DNA of 59,370 nt from an uncultured Clostridia bacterium (GCA_947627985.1 CANQYD010000010.1:1-59370); one strand, 5' to 3'; shown: positions 46,490 to 56,109, numbered from the stretch's first letter. The notes: generated from the sequence alone by a model not told the origin. Translations and numbers: made by a program.

Positions 46490-46722
46490 ACGCAGCGACG
46501 GAGAGAGTAGGTCGGAAAGAGCTCCACAGAGAGGGGACGGCGCTGGGAAGTCCCCGGGCAAAGACGGCTGAAGTTCACTCCCGAGCGGCTCCGCTGAAAT
46601 CATCTGACTGTAGGCGGGGACGGAAGCGCGCCGTTATCGCGCAGGGAGTGTCTGCTCCTTTGAAAATGGGTGGTTTATAAGCATACGAAAGAGTATGTCC
46701 CGTTTTTGCGGGGCATTTTTAT
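46490..46722 (+). promoter_or_regulatory. T-box riboswitch, phenylalanine specific
   Basis: Leader RNA that senses uncharged tRNA-Phe. The 5' part has the stem I features GAGAGAGTAG and the specifier region CTGAAGTTCACTC, where TTC is a Phe codon. The T-box proper ATGGGTGGTTTATAAG lies at about 46666-46681; its TGGT can pair with the ACCA end of tRNA-Phe. CCCGTTTTTGCGGGG with a following T-run at about 46699-46720 is the terminator. Position before pheS agrees with the specifier. Confidence 0.9.
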
Positions 46723-46749
46723 TTAATTAAATGAAAGGATGAAAAGAAA

Positions 46750-47769
46750 ATGAAGCAGGCTTTAGAGCGGATCGAGCAGGCGGCAAAAAAAGAGCTGTCC
46801 GAGATTCGCGATTCAAAGGAGCTCGAGGCTCTGAGAATAAAGTTTCTGGGAAAAAAAGGCGATCTCTCGGCTATCATGAAGGACATGGCTAAGCTGTCGG
46901 CTGAGGAGAGACCGGTGATCGGTCAGATCGCAAACAAGGTGAGGACGGATATCTCCGAGGCGATCGAAAAGCGCGCCGAGGAGTTAAAAGCCGCGGCGTC
47001 GGAGCTTAAACTCAAAGAAGAGCGCCTTGACGTCACATTACCCGGCAGGGCTCCCAAGCTCGGCAAGCTCCATCCCCTTGACTCCGTCATGCGCGAGATC
47101 GAGGATATCTTCATCGGCATGGGCTTTGACATCGCCTCCGGTCCCGAGGTCGAGTATGATTATTATAATTTCGAGGCATTGAATCTTCCCCCCGACCACC
47201 CGGCGAGGGACACTCAGGACACGTTTTACATCTCCGACAAAATTCTCCTCCGGACCCAGACGTCGCCCATTCAGGTCAGGGTCATGGAGAAGAAAAAGCC
47301 CCCGATCCGCATAGTCGCGCCGGGAAGAGTTTACCGTTCCGACGCCGTCGACGCGACCCACAGCCCGCTTTTCCATCAGATCGAAGGGCTTGTTGTAGAT
47401 AAGGGGATCACGATGACCGATCTCGTCGGAATCTCAAAGATGTTTATAGAGAGGCTGTACGGCGAGAACCTGAAGATCCGCTTAAGACCCCATCACTTCC
47501 CCTTCACCGAACCCTCCGCGGAGGTGGATATGGAGTGCTTCAACTGCGGCGGCAAGGGCTGTTCAATGTGCAAGGGCGAGGGATATATCGAGCTCTGGGG
47601 CTCGGGAATGGTCCACCCGAAGGTCTTAAGAAACTGCGGTATCGATCCCGAGGAATACTCCGGATTTGCCTTCGGAATGGGTCTTGAGAGGCTTGTAATG
47701 CGTAAATACGGCATTACGGATTTGAGACTTCTCTACGAGAACGACCTCAGATTCCTTGAGCAGTTCTGA
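46750..47769 (+). CDS. pheS: phenylalanyl-tRNA synthetase alpha chain
   Basis: Catalytic subunit of the (alpha-beta)2 enzyme. 339 residues. N-terminal coiled coil for tRNA binding (about 1-90); class II motif region RVYRSDAVDATHSPLFHQIEG near 196, a CFNCGGKGCSMCKG cysteine cluster near 258 and motif 3 GFAFGMGLERLVM near 305. AAAGGATG precedes the ATG. Eighteen bases before pheT. Confidence 0.97.
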   Translation: MKQALERIEQAAKKELSEIRDSKELEALRIKFLGKKGDLSAIMKDMAKLSAEERPVIGQIANKVRTDISEAIEKRAEELKAAASELKLKEERLDVTLPGRAPKLGKLHPLDSVMREIEDIFIGMGFDIASGPEVEYDYYNFEALNLPPDHPARDTQDTFYISDKILLRTQTSPIQVRVMEKKKPPIRIVAPGRVYRSDAVDATHSPLFHQIEGLVVDKGITMTDLVGISKMFIERLYGENLKIRLRPHHFPFTEPSAEVDMECFNCGGKGCSMCKGEGYIELWGSGMVHPKVLRNCGIDPEEYSGFAFGMGLERLVMRKYGITDLRLLYENDLRFLEQF

Positions 47770-47786
47770 GAAAGGGGGAAATTATA

Positions 47787-50177
47787 ATGGATTTATCAGT
47801 TAAATGGCTTAAAGATTATGTCGATAGAGATTACGATATCAAAAAGCTCTGCTACGACCTGACGATGACCGGTTCCAAAGTCGAAGGCTACGAGACGGAA
47901 GGCGAAAATATCAAAAACGTCGTCGTGGGAAAGCTTCTGTCCGTCGTTCCGCATGAAAATTCCGATCACTTGGTCGTCTGTCAAGTCGACGTCGGAAAGG
48001 GAGAGCCGATACAGATCGTGACGGGCGCTCAGAATGTAAAAGCGGGAGATATCGTCCCCGTGGCTCTGGACGGTTCCGACCTCCCGGGCGGCGTGCATAT
48101 CAAAAAAGGCAAGCTAAGAGGCGTCGAATCAAACGGCATGCTCTGCTCTTTGGGCGAGCTGGGTCTTACCAAGCACGACTTCCCGTACGCGATCGAGGAC
48201 GGCATTTTCATCTTGCAGGAGGATTGCAAGATCGGTCAGGACATTCAGAGCGCGATAGGACTAAATGATACATCGATCGAGTTTGAGATCACTTCCAACC
48301 GACCCGACTGCCTTTCGGTCATCGGTCTTGCCCGGGAGACCGCAGCTACCTACGGCATGAAGTTTGAGGAGCCGAATCCTCAGTATAAAGGCGTAGATGG
48401 AGACATCACCGAAAAGATCAACGTCGTCATCGAAAACGAAAAGCTTTGCAGGCGCTATATCGGAGGATATGTTAAAAACGTCAGGATCGGTCCTTCCCCG
48501 AGATGGCTTAGGGAAAGGCTTCGCGCCTCCGGCGTCAGACCGATAAATAATCTTGTCGATATCACAAACTACGTCATGCTCGAGTACGGTCAGCCCATGC
48601 ATGCCTTCGACGCGAGATTTATAAAAGGCAACGAAATACACGTCAGAAACGCGAGGGAAGGCGAGAGCATCACCACCCTTGACGGCACCGTCAGGGAGCT
48701 TTCGCCCGAGATGCTCGTCATCGCCGACGCCGAAAAGCCGGTGGCGGTCGCGGGAGTGATGGGCGGCGAGTATTCCGGGATCATGGACGACACCGTAGAC
48801 GTCATCTTCGAGTCGGCTTCCTTCGACGGCGCGTCCGTCCGCAGGACCGCCAGAAAGCTCGGCATGCGAACCGACAGCTCGGCAAGATTTGAAAAGGGAC
48901 TTGACCCGAGATTATGTGAGCCCGCCATTTTAAGAGCGTTCGAGCTGGTCGAGATGTTAGACTGCGGAGAGGTCCTGAATACCAAGATCGACCGCTTCCC
49001 GAATCCTCCTAAAAACGGCGAGGTCGATTTCACACCCGACTGGATCAACCGCTTCTTGGGCACCGATATCCCGGCTGAGAAGATGGTCGAATACCTTGAA
49101 AGGATCGGATTTAAGGTAAATAATGGGAAAATCAGCGTGCCCTATTACCGTATCGATATCGAGAGCAAGGCTGATATCGCCGAGGAAGTCGCGAGATTTT
49201 ACGGCTACAACAATCTTGAGGGCACCGACCTTAGAGGCGTAGCCAACGCAAAACTCACGCCGGCGCAGGTACTGACAAGAAAGCTTGAGTCGGCATGCAC
49301 CGCTTTGGGGCTTTACGAGATCGAGACCTTCAGCTTCATCTCGCCGAAATATTACGACAAGATCAACCTGCCCGAGAATTCGAGCCTTAGAAACAGTGTG
49401 AAAATTCTCAACCCCCTCGGCGAGGACACCTCCGTCATGAGAACGACGGTGCTGCCTTCGATGTGCGAGGTTTTGGCAAGAAATTACAATTATCGCAACC
49501 CCGAGGCGAAGCTCTTTGAGCTGGGCAGCGAATATATCCCGACCGTTGAAGGAAGCCTTCCCGAGGAGCCGCAGCGCCTTGCCATCGGCGTTTACGGCGG
49601 TGAATCCGACTTCTACAGCGTCAAGGGAATCGTCGAGAGCATCTTTGAAGCGCTTAATATTTGCGATGTTGATTACGCGAGAGCCGAGGGCGACTGCGGT
49701 TTTGGAGAGACGGCGATGTTCCACCCCGGAAGGTCGGCTGTAGCTTCGGTCGACGGCAAAAATATCGCGATCTTCGGCGAGATCCATCCCGATGTTCTGG
49801 AAAATTACGGTATCGGCACCAAGGCATACGCGGCGAAGATCAACGTGAGCGAGCTTTTGGAAATTATTCCCGCCGAGAAGACCTACAAGCCGCTGCCGAA
49901 ATTCCCCGCGGCGACGAGGGATATTTCGATGATCTGCGACGACGAAACGCCTGTGGCGACGCTCGAAAAGCTCATCAAGACCGCCGTCGGACCGATCCTT
50001 GAGAAGCTCAGCCTGTTCGACGTTTACAAGGGCGAGCAGATCGCGGAGGGTAAAAAATCGGTCGCGTTCTCGCTTGTCATGCGCTCGAAGGACGCCACCC
50101 TGACCGACGACCAAGCCGACGCCGCGATGAAGCGGGTCAGGAAGGCGCTGGGAGGAACAGGCGTGGAGGTGAGGTAG
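47787..50177 (+). CDS. pheT: phenylalanyl-tRNA synthetase beta chain
   Basis: 796 residues, standard length. The N-terminal EMAP-like tRNA-binding domain (about 40-150) has NVKAGDIVPVALDGS; the B3/B4 editing domain follows (about 215-370), then B5 (about 400-475), the inactive class II core and the C-terminal FDX-ACB anticodon-binding domain (about 700-795, FPAATRDISMICDD). AAAGGGGG precedes the ATG. Terminator behind it. Confidence 0.97.
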   Translation: MDLSVKWLKDYVDRDYDIKKLCYDLTMTGSKVEGYETEGENIKNVVVGKLLSVVPHENSDHLVVCQVDVGKGEPIQIVTGAQNVKAGDIVPVALDGSDLPGGVHIKKGKLRGVESNGMLCSLGELGLTKHDFPYAIEDGIFILQEDCKIGQDIQSAIGLNDTSIEFEITSNRPDCLSVIGLARETAATYGMKFEEPNPQYKGVDGDITEKINVVIENEKLCRRYIGGYVKNVRIGPSPRWLRERLRASGVRPINNLVDITNYVMLEYGQPMHAFDARFIKGNEIHVRNAREGESITTLDGTVRELSPEMLVIADAEKPVAVAGVMGGEYSGIMDDTVDVIFESASFDGASVRRTARKLGMRTDSSARFEKGLDPRLCEPAILRAFELVEMLDCGEVLNTKIDRFPNPPKNGEVDFTPDWINRFLGTDIPAEKMVEYLERIGFKVNNGKISVPYYRIDIESKADIAEEVARFYGYNNLEGTDLRGVANAKLTPAQVLTRKLESACTALGLYEIETFSFISPKYYDKINLPENSSLRNSVKILNPLGEDTSVMRTTVLPSMCEVLARNYNYRNPEAKLFELGSEYIPTVEGSLPEEPQRLAIGVYGGESDFYSVKGIVESIFEALNICDVDYARAEGDCGFGETAMFHPGRSAVASVDGKNIAIFGEIHPDVLENYGIGTKAYAAKINVSELLEIIPAEKTYKPLPKFPAATRDISMICDDETPVATLEKLIKTAVGPILEKLSLFDVYKGEQIAEGKKSVAFSLVMRSKDATLTDDQADAAMKRVRKALGGTGVEVR

Positions 50178-50206
50178 GAAGACCTGCCTGCCTGAGTAAA
50201 TAATTA

Positions 50207-50240
50207 TCCCGTCACCGGAGCGCGGTGGCGGGATTTTTGT
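50207..50240 (+). terminator. pheST terminator
   Basis: Stem CCCGTCACCG with CGGTGGCGGG around GAGCG, then ATTTTTGTG. One G-T pair in the stem. Confidence 0.8.
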
Positions 50241-50284
50241 GATATTTATCATAAGCCGGCGGGCTTTCAATCATGCTTGCAGTT

Positions 50285-50938
50285 TCATCTTCTTCCCCGC
50301 AGTGACATGAAACACCGGCGCTGTCTCTCCCATCTCAAACTGCCGCACCGGCGGTACCCGCGGTTCACGATGCCTTCGATTTCATCGAGCAGGTCGATGC
50401 TTTTCAGCACGGCTTGGAGGCAGCGATTTTCGGAACCCTCGCCTTCCGAAGCCTCGGGGAGGAGCAGGTAATGGACGTCCCAATTCGGCTCGGGGTGCTT
50501 AATCACGCGGATATTTTCGTCGCGATATACGACCTCGCCGGGCTGTCTGCCGTCATAATCATTAACCGATTTATGATTTGTGAACATATGGAAATGCACC
50601 TGACCGACTTCCTGACGGGGCCCTCCGTTGGCAATAAGTGTAAAATTTTCCCGAAATTTGGGATTATTCACGCTGATCTCGTCAGCCGCCGACAAAATCG
50701 CCGGGAAATAGCCGAAAAATTTCTCCTCGGACAGCTCCCGTAGGCTTTTTATCGCCCTTTTCGGGGTGATGATCAGGTGGCTTTGATACGACGGCTTCGG
50801 GTGGTAAAACGCGATGATTTCGCGGTTTTGCAGCACTTTTTTCACCGGAATCACCGGGCTGCAGAACCGAAACGCCGTGCCCACGACTCCGCCCATGAGC
50901 GGGCTTTTTGCGATCTTGAAAAGCAGTTCTTTTACCAT
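50285..50938 (-). CDS. HIT-family protein with Gln in the first triad position
   Basis: 217 residues, likely a nucleotide hydrolase or transferase. The HIT core is FYHPKPSYQSHLIITPKRAI near 44-63 and the triad region RQEVGQVHFHMF near 108-119. The usual H-x-H-x-H reads Q113-x-H115-x-H117, keeping the middle (nucleophile) and last His. GalT-branch enzymes also vary the triad, so activity is plausible. GGAGG precedes the ATG. Lies downstream of tatD on the same strand after 133 bp. Confidence 0.8.
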   Translation of the reverse strand: MVKELLFKIAKSPLMGGVVGTAFRFCSPVIPVKKVLQNREIIAFYHPKPSYQSHLIITPKRAIKSLRELSEEKFFGYFPAILSAADEISVNNPKFRENFTLIANGGPRQEVGQVHFHMFTNHKSVNDYDGRQPGEVVYRDENIRVIKHPEPNWDVHYLLLPEASEGEGSENRCLQAVLKSIDLLDEIEGIVNRGYRRCGSLRWERQRRCFMSLRGRR

Positions 50939-51071
50939 TTTGTTCCTCCAGTGTGCCCGTTGAAATAAAAATTGTCCTCTTATGCGATATATGATTTTCC
51001 GAAATTTACGCCGAAAATGCATAACTTGATTTAATATCATAGGCTGGGGGCGGGATACATTATCTTTAAAA

Positions 51072-51848
51072 TCAGCCGTCGATACCGAAAAGGCGCTTGG
51101 CGTTTTGCTCAGCGGCGGCGGCAAGATCATCCGGATCGATACCCCGAATCTCAGCCGCTCGGGCAGCAGTCATCAAAATCATCGAACTGTCGGAGCGCCG
51201 CCCCCGGAACGGCTCGGGCGCCATGTAGGGGCAATCGGTCTCCAGAACCAGCCGGTCGAGCGGCATTTTTTGCGCGACTTCGACCGCTTTTTTTGCGTTT
51301 TTGAAGGTCAGCGCGCCGGTGAAGCCGATGTAAAATCCCAGCCCGAGCAGCTCGCGGGCGCTCTCCCACGACCCCGAAAAGCAGTGCATGACGCCTTTCG
51401 GGCGCTTTTCGCGCAGGATTTGCAGGCAGTCGCCGACGGCGTCGCGGCAGTGGACGATGACCGGCAGCCCGAGCTCGTTTGCGATGTCTATTTGCTTTCG
51501 GAAGATGTCGGTCTGCGCGCCTCTGTCGAAGCCTTCGTAGTGGTAGTCGAGCCCGATTTCACCTATCGCGACGACTTTTTTCGATGATTTTGCGAGGGCG
51601 CGGACCTCATAAAGATCGTCTTCGCAGGTTCGTTCCGCAGAATCGGGGTGGATTCCCGCGGCTGCGTAATATTTTTCAAATTTCCGGGAGATTTCGAGCC
51701 CGAAGCGGGTGGAATCGAGGTCGGTGGCGGCGTGAACGATCCCGGAAATTCCGCGGGAGAAGAGGGAGGCGATCAGCTCATACCGGTCCGGGTCGAACTT
51801 GGGGTCGTCGTAGTGGGAGTGGGTGTCGAAGATGTGAGTGAGGGGCAT
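51072..51848 (-). CDS. tatD: TatD-family metal-dependent deoxyribonuclease
   Basis: 258 residues from ATG 51848, which follows AAAGGA; the open frame extends upstream into repeat sequence and that part is rejected. Metal ligands are in FDTHSHYDD near 6-14, GEIGLDYHYE near 103, VIVHCRDA near 137, MHCFSG near 165 and ETDCPYMAP near 214. A cytoplasmic 3'-5' DNase of the YabD/TatD type. Next to the HIT gene. Confidence 0.93.
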   Translation of the reverse strand: MPLTHIFDTHSHYDDPKFDPDRYELIASLFSRGISGIVHAATDLDSTRFGLEISRKFEKYYAAAGIHPDSAERTCEDDLYEVRALAKSSKKVVAIGEIGLDYHYEGFDRGAQTDIFRKQIDIANELGLPVIVHCRDAVGDCLQILREKRPKGVMHCFSGSWESARELLGLGFYIGFTGALTFKNAKKAVEVAQKMPLDRLVLETDCPYMAPEPFRGRRSDSSMILMTAARAAEIRGIDPDDLAAAAEQNAKRLFGIDG

Positions 51849-52003
51849 GGCGGGGGGTCCTTTCTTTATTATTTTTGGGGTATGGCGGGCAAGGGCTGGG
51901 CTTGTGCCAAGGTGCGATGAGGAGGAGCAGGTGCGGGAGGCAAGCTTGGAGCTTGCCGAGGGTGCAGCTTCTAAAAGGGCTGGCGGGTGGTGTGAGGGGT
52001 GCC

Positions 52004-52080
52004 GGGCGAAGCCCGTGCGACGAAGTCGCACCGCCGACGCTTCGCGTCGGCGCGCTGCCTGCGGCAGCGGGGCTTCGCCC
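52004..52080 (+). repeat. nested palindrome element, copy H
   Basis: Arms GGGCGAAGCCC and GGGCTTCGCCC enclose GTGCGAC-GAA-GTCGCAC, CGCCGACGC-TTC-GCGTCGGCG and CGCTGCC-TGC-GGCAGCG. Its reverse complement is copy G. Its first hairpin is shared with copies D and E, the other two are not. Confidence 0.85.
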
Positions 52081-52347
52081 CAAACCTTCAGCTCCTATCA
52101 AGGTTCGGTAGCGGCACCAAGCCCGGTGCAAAGGCTTGCATACAGCACCAAGATTTGACAGAAGCAGGGAGTGACTGCTACTTTTATGCTCTCTGCCCCT
52201 TATTTTCACTTTTGTAAAGCATAGGGTGGGTGCAAGGCTGAGACTTGTACCAAGGTGTGCTGAGGAGAAGCAAGTGCGAAAGGCAGGTTTGGAGCTTGCC
52301 GAAGCTGTAGCTTCTGAGAGGGTTTGCGGGAGGTATGAGGGAGTGCA

Positions 52348-52426
52348 GGGCGAAGCCCCCGGCACCGAAGGTGCCGGCTTCCTCCGCGAAGCCCGCCCGC
52401 GCGCAAGCGCGCGGGCGGGCTTCGCC
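52348..52426 (+). repeat. nested palindrome element, copy I
   Basis: Arms GGGCGAAGCCC and GGGCTTCGCC enclose CCGGCACC-GAA-GGTGCCGG and a very long stem GCCCGCCCGCGCGC with a 2-base AA loop. Between them lies unpaired CTTCCTCCGCGAA, so one hairpin of the usual three seems degenerate. Confidence 0.75.
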
Positions 52427-52894
52427 TCGAGCCTTCTGGCTCCTATCAGGGTTCGGTAGGAGACTAAGCACGGTGCAAGGCTTGCTTATAGCACTAAACC
52501 TTGATAGAAGCAGGGAGTGACCGTTTATTTTACGCTCTCAGCCCCGGTCCCCGCTTTCCCCAAAAGCGCCGCCCACCCTTATAGAAAATAAATACCCATT
52601 TAACAAATGCTCGGTCGGCTCCGGTAAGAAAACCATCTTCAAAATAAATCCTCATAATCAGCCTTATTTTTTTGCTCCATGTATTCCTATTAGCAAACTA
52701 CTTTAATAAATATTGTTCATCAATTTATATTGATGTAAATAAAAATCATATCTATTATTATAACACATTGCGCAAAGATTTCAACAGCTTAATAATCGAT
52801 TTTTACAAATTAGCCTGTAAAAGCTGCGGCTATAACGATTATAGATGAGAATGAATGGATAATTTTGTAAGAACAAGATTTTATCGCGGACCCA

Positions 52895-53036
52895 AATTTT
52901 GCTTAAAGCTCAAATTTGGCTGCGCGGAATCTTGTTGGACATAGACAGCGGAAAGGCGGATATTAACGACCTTCGGCAAAGCGCCGTCAGGCTTTTGAAG
53001 ATCATCACAGAACATACCGTGCTGAAAATAAAATAA
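52895..53036 (+). pseudogene. possible 3' end fragment of an unrecognised gene
   Basis: An open frame without a start codon ends LDIDSGKADINDLRQSAVRL, then LKIITEHTVLKIK and TAA at 53036, 14 bases before the GH2 start. It has coding-like composition but I do not recognise it. The preceding 52560-52890 is AT-rich non-coding sequence, in contrast to the GC-rich repeats to its left. Confidence 0.3.
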
Positions 53037-53050
53037 GACGAGAGGTTTAT

Positions 53051-54581
53051 ATGAGAAAGATAACAGATTTTTGCGGCGGCTGGCTGTTTTGCAAGACAGA
53101 TAAAGTACCCTGCTCCCTTCCCTCGGACCGGGAGGCGGTCATGCTCCCTCACACCTGGAACGCCGAGGACGGTCAGGACGGCGGAAACGATTACCGGCGC
53201 GGCAGAGCGATGTACTGCAAGAGCTTTTCAAGACCCGAAACGGAGAAAAACGGCAGAGTGATAATAGAATTTTCGGGGGCAGCGATGAGTTCTGACGTAT
53301 ATCTCAACGGCGCGCACATAATCCGTCACGACGGCGGATATTCAATATTCCGTGCGGATATGACAGATCATCTGAAAGATAAAAACCTTATCTGCGTCGC
53401 CGTCGATAATTCCGAAAGCAACAGAGTTTATCCCCAAAAAGCCGATTTTACCTTCTATGGCGGTCTTTGCCGCACAGTAAAGCTCATTTTAGTCCCCGAA
53501 ATTCACTTTGAGCTTTGCCGAGACGGCACGCCGGGGATAAAGGTCACTCCCGCAATCGAAGGCAAAAAAGCCGTCGTGACCGTTGAAACATGGCAGAACG
53601 GCGGCGATGAAATTTCGGTGCGGTTCGGCTGCCGCAGCTTCGGCTTTGAGAGGAGTTTTGCGGCATCAGGACAGAAAGGGCATAGGAAACGCGCTGACTA
53701 AAAAGGAGCACCGCGAGGACGTCAAGCTTATCCGCGAGATAGGCGCAAATACCGTCCGCCTTGCTCACTATCAGCAGTCGCAGGAGTTTTACGACCTCTG
53801 CGACGAATACAGCATTATAGTCCGGGCGGAGATACCCTATATCACTTCTCATATGCCGAGCGGCAGGGAAAATACGCTGTCGCAGATGAGAGAGCTGATA
53901 GCGCAGTGCTATAATCACCCGTCCATAGTCTGTTGGGGACTTTCAAATGAAATAGCAGCCTCGGGAGCGCTCACCGATGATCTTATGGAAAATCACCGAC
54001 TTCTGAACGAGCTTTGCCACCGAAAGGAGCCGTTTGTCCGCCTCTGCCAAAAAGGATATATAAAGCGCACGGGTTCGGTCGCAAAAATAAAGGTTTATTC
54101 CAATCTTCACGAGGTAACTCTCCTGCTCGACGGCAAAGAAATCGGGAAAAAGAGCGGCAGAAGAGTGTTTGAATTCAGCCTGCCGATAAGCAGCGTCCAC
54201 TTCATCGGGGCAAAGGCGGGAGATGTCTGCGACTCGACGCGCATCGAAAAGGCGTCGGAGCCCGAGCCGTCATATATCTTCGGAAAAGAGGAGATCGTAA
54301 ACCGGTTTGAGCGCGGCGACTATGACGAAAGCTGCTATTCGATACGCGATACAATGGGCGAGCTTTCAAAGAACCCGAAAACCGCCGCGATTGTCGAAAG
54401 GCTTATGCAGCAGGCAAGAGCGAGCCGAGGCGACGTCGCGGGCACTGCCGCAAAGAACGCCAATTTAGAGAGAATGATGACGGTAATGACGCTTGAAAGC
54501 CTGCTCAAACAGGTGGGTCCCGCAATCAGTCCCGAGCAGATAAAGTCGCTGAATCAGGCTCTGCAAGGGATAAAGAAATAA
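53051..54581 (+). pseudogene. decayed glycoside hydrolase family 2 (beta-galactosidase type)
   Basis: The first frame (ATG 53051, after GAGAGG) encodes the N-terminal sugar-binding jelly roll (FCGGWLFCKTD; MLPHTWNAEDGQDGGNDY; GAAMSSDVYLNGAHI) and the start of the Ig-like domain. Near 53650 it shifts into the frame of LRGVLRHQDRKGIGNALTKK, losing about 15 codons. The barrel then runs through the acid/base Glu in WGLSNEIA but jumps near 54030 from LLNELCHR to KEPFVRLCQKGYIKR, part of the C-terminal domain, so the nucleophile region is deleted. The C-terminus through ALQGIKK resembles the family end. It cannot be an active glycosidase. Confidence 0.85.
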
Positions 54582-54692
54582 AATTCGCTTATCTTTCATC
54601 AGAAGATCATCGGCATTTTATACGGAAAATATATAATTATTTTGATCAAAAGCAGCCGGCAGTTTAGACGACCGCTGACGAGGCAGCTTAAT

Positions 54693-55670
54693 ATGAACAG
54701 GAAGATATATTTGATCACGGGAGCAACGGGACATATCGGAACTGTCCTCGTTTCGGTTCTTTTGGAGCAAAACGCCGAGATACGGGTCCTTGTCCTGCCG
54801 CAGGAAAGGCAGTTTGCCCCGAAAGGCGTTCAGGTCTGCGAGGGCGACGTCACGGATATTGCCTCGCTGAAAAATTTCTTTGACGTTTCGGATTACAAAG
54901 ATACCACTCTGATTCACTGTGCCGCTTTGATTACAGTTTCTTCAAAGGAAAATCCGCAGGTTTGGAATGTAAACGTAAACGGCACCGAGAATGTAATGCG
55001 CCTCGCAGTCGAATCGGGAATCGGGCGGGTCATATATGTAAGCTCGGTTCACGCCATTCCCGAAAAGCCGCTTGGCGAAACGGTTTCTGAGGTAGATTCG
55101 TTTTCCCCCGATCTCGTGCACGGACAATATGCAAAATCAAAGGCGGCTGCTTCGGAAATCGTTCTGGAATATGCCCGCAAGGGACTGAATGTCAGCATAG
55201 TACACCCATCGGGCGTTTTGGGACCGGGCGACCTGCGCCGAAAAAACCACATGATCCGCACCGTTCGGGCGATGGCAAGCGGAAGTATTCCCTTTGCAAT
55301 AAAGGGCGGATACGACTTTGTGGATTCGAGAGACGTAGTTCAAGGGATTCTCGGCTGCGAGAAAAACGGCGAGCGCGGCGAGTGCTATATTCTGAGCGGA
55401 CACTATATTTCCGTACTTGAATTGCAAAATATTATCCGCGGGACAGTCGGGAAAAAGCCCGCAAAGATCGAGCTTCCATACGGTCTTATGCGGGCGATCG
55501 CTCCCGCCGCCGAAAGGCTCTGCCGGCTTTTCGGGCAGAAATCGCCGATAATTACGCCGTATTCGATATACACCCTGCACACCAACGGACGGTTTTCATA
55601 CGATAAAGCGGCGAAAGCCTTTGGCTACTCCCCGAGACCGATTGAAGAAACGGTCAGGGATTCGGTGTGA
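54693..55670 (+). CDS. NAD-dependent epimerase/dehydratase (extended SDR)
   Basis: 325 residues. Rossmann motif GATGHIG near 10-16, active-site YAKSK near 143-147 and serine region VIYVSSVHA near 113 are of extended short-chain dehydrogenases of the 3-beta-HSD/dihydroflavonol reductase-like group. Start ATG 54693 has GAGG about 10 bases upstream; the longer frame from 54642 is less likely. It looks intact although its neighbours are decayed. Substrate unknown. Follows the GH2 remnant by 111 bp. Confidence 0.82.
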   Translation: MNRKIYLITGATGHIGTVLVSVLLEQNAEIRVLVLPQERQFAPKGVQVCEGDVTDIASLKNFFDVSDYKDTTLIHCAALITVSSKENPQVWNVNVNGTENVMRLAVESGIGRVIYVSSVHAIPEKPLGETVSEVDSFSPDLVHGQYAKSKAAASEIVLEYARKGLNVSIVHPSGVLGPGDLRRKNHMIRTVRAMASGSIPFAIKGGYDFVDSRDVVQGILGCEKNGERGECYILSGHYISVLELQNIIRGTVGKKPAKIELPYGLMRAIAPAAERLCRLFGQKSPIITPYSIYTLHTNGRFSYDKAAKAFGYSPRPIEETVRDSV

Positions 55671-55900
55671 TTGCGGCTTGACTTGGCATTGTAAGTCAAT
55701 CTTTCCTGTATTATTTCTGTCTGTTCGATTTATACCTACACGGTCAAGCAAAAACGGCAGTGTACGGAAAGGGATCAAAGGGTAACTATAATCTTATACA
55801 CGTTACGACACATAAAATTTAGTACCGGCAGGTCATGACCGAAAAGATGTCACTAAAAAGTGCCAAAATCGTGAAGTCAGATAAAAGGAAACTTAAACCG

Positions 55901-56074
55901 CTATCTTTCTTCCTCTCTATGCCTGTAATCTCCGTGCTTATGTTCCTCCTTGCTTCTTATGAGCTTCTCGGAAATGGGCTTTTTCTCCCGCGCTTCTCCG
56001 AGCGCACTGTACACCTCATTTCTGCACTTTTCAATCAATGAATAATCCGCTCTGTCACGGTAGGCAGAGCGGAT
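55901..56074 (-). pseudogene. C-terminal fragment of an unrecognised mobile-element-like protein
   Basis: A start-less frame of 57 codons reads ADYSLIEKCRNEVYSALGEA, then REKKPISEKLIRSKEEHKHG and ends REEER. The strongly charged, helical tail resembles C-termini of element-encoded mobilisation proteins, but this is an impression only. The rest of 55671-56109 shows nothing I can name. Confidence 0.3.
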
Positions 56075-56075
56075 T
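56044..56075. terminator. hairpin between the regulator remnant and the epimerase side
   Basis: Perfect 11-bp stem AATCCGCTCTG with its complement around a 10-base loop, with short T-rich tails on both sides. It lies 35 bases beyond the stop of the XRE-type remnant. Confidence 0.55.
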
Positions 56076-56109
56076 TATTGACATTTTTACTTATTTCACA
56101 ACCCTCTGC

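Larger units (their letters stand above)
51880..52560. repeat. tandem pair of long composite repeats
   Basis: Two diverged direct copies of a unit of about 340 bp: first about 51885-52180, second about 52210-52530. Both contain ARGGTGYGMTGAGGAG-like text, GGAGCTTGCCGA, a nested palindrome and then CTCCTATCARGGTTCGGTAG and TTGAYAGAAGCAGGGAGTGAC. Similar text occurs at 33640-34170 and 41140-41240. No gene is supported. Confidence 0.7.

Noticed and set aside
48957-50270. 437-codon open frame antisense to pheT
   Set aside because: pheT is firmly identified on the other strand; the frame is a composition shadow of a GC-rich gene and has no recognisable domain or ribosome binding site.
55835-56041. 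68-codon plus-strand ORF with one hydrophobic stretch
   Set aside because: No ribosome binding site, and the opposite strand carries a more protein-like fragment; not reported as a gene.
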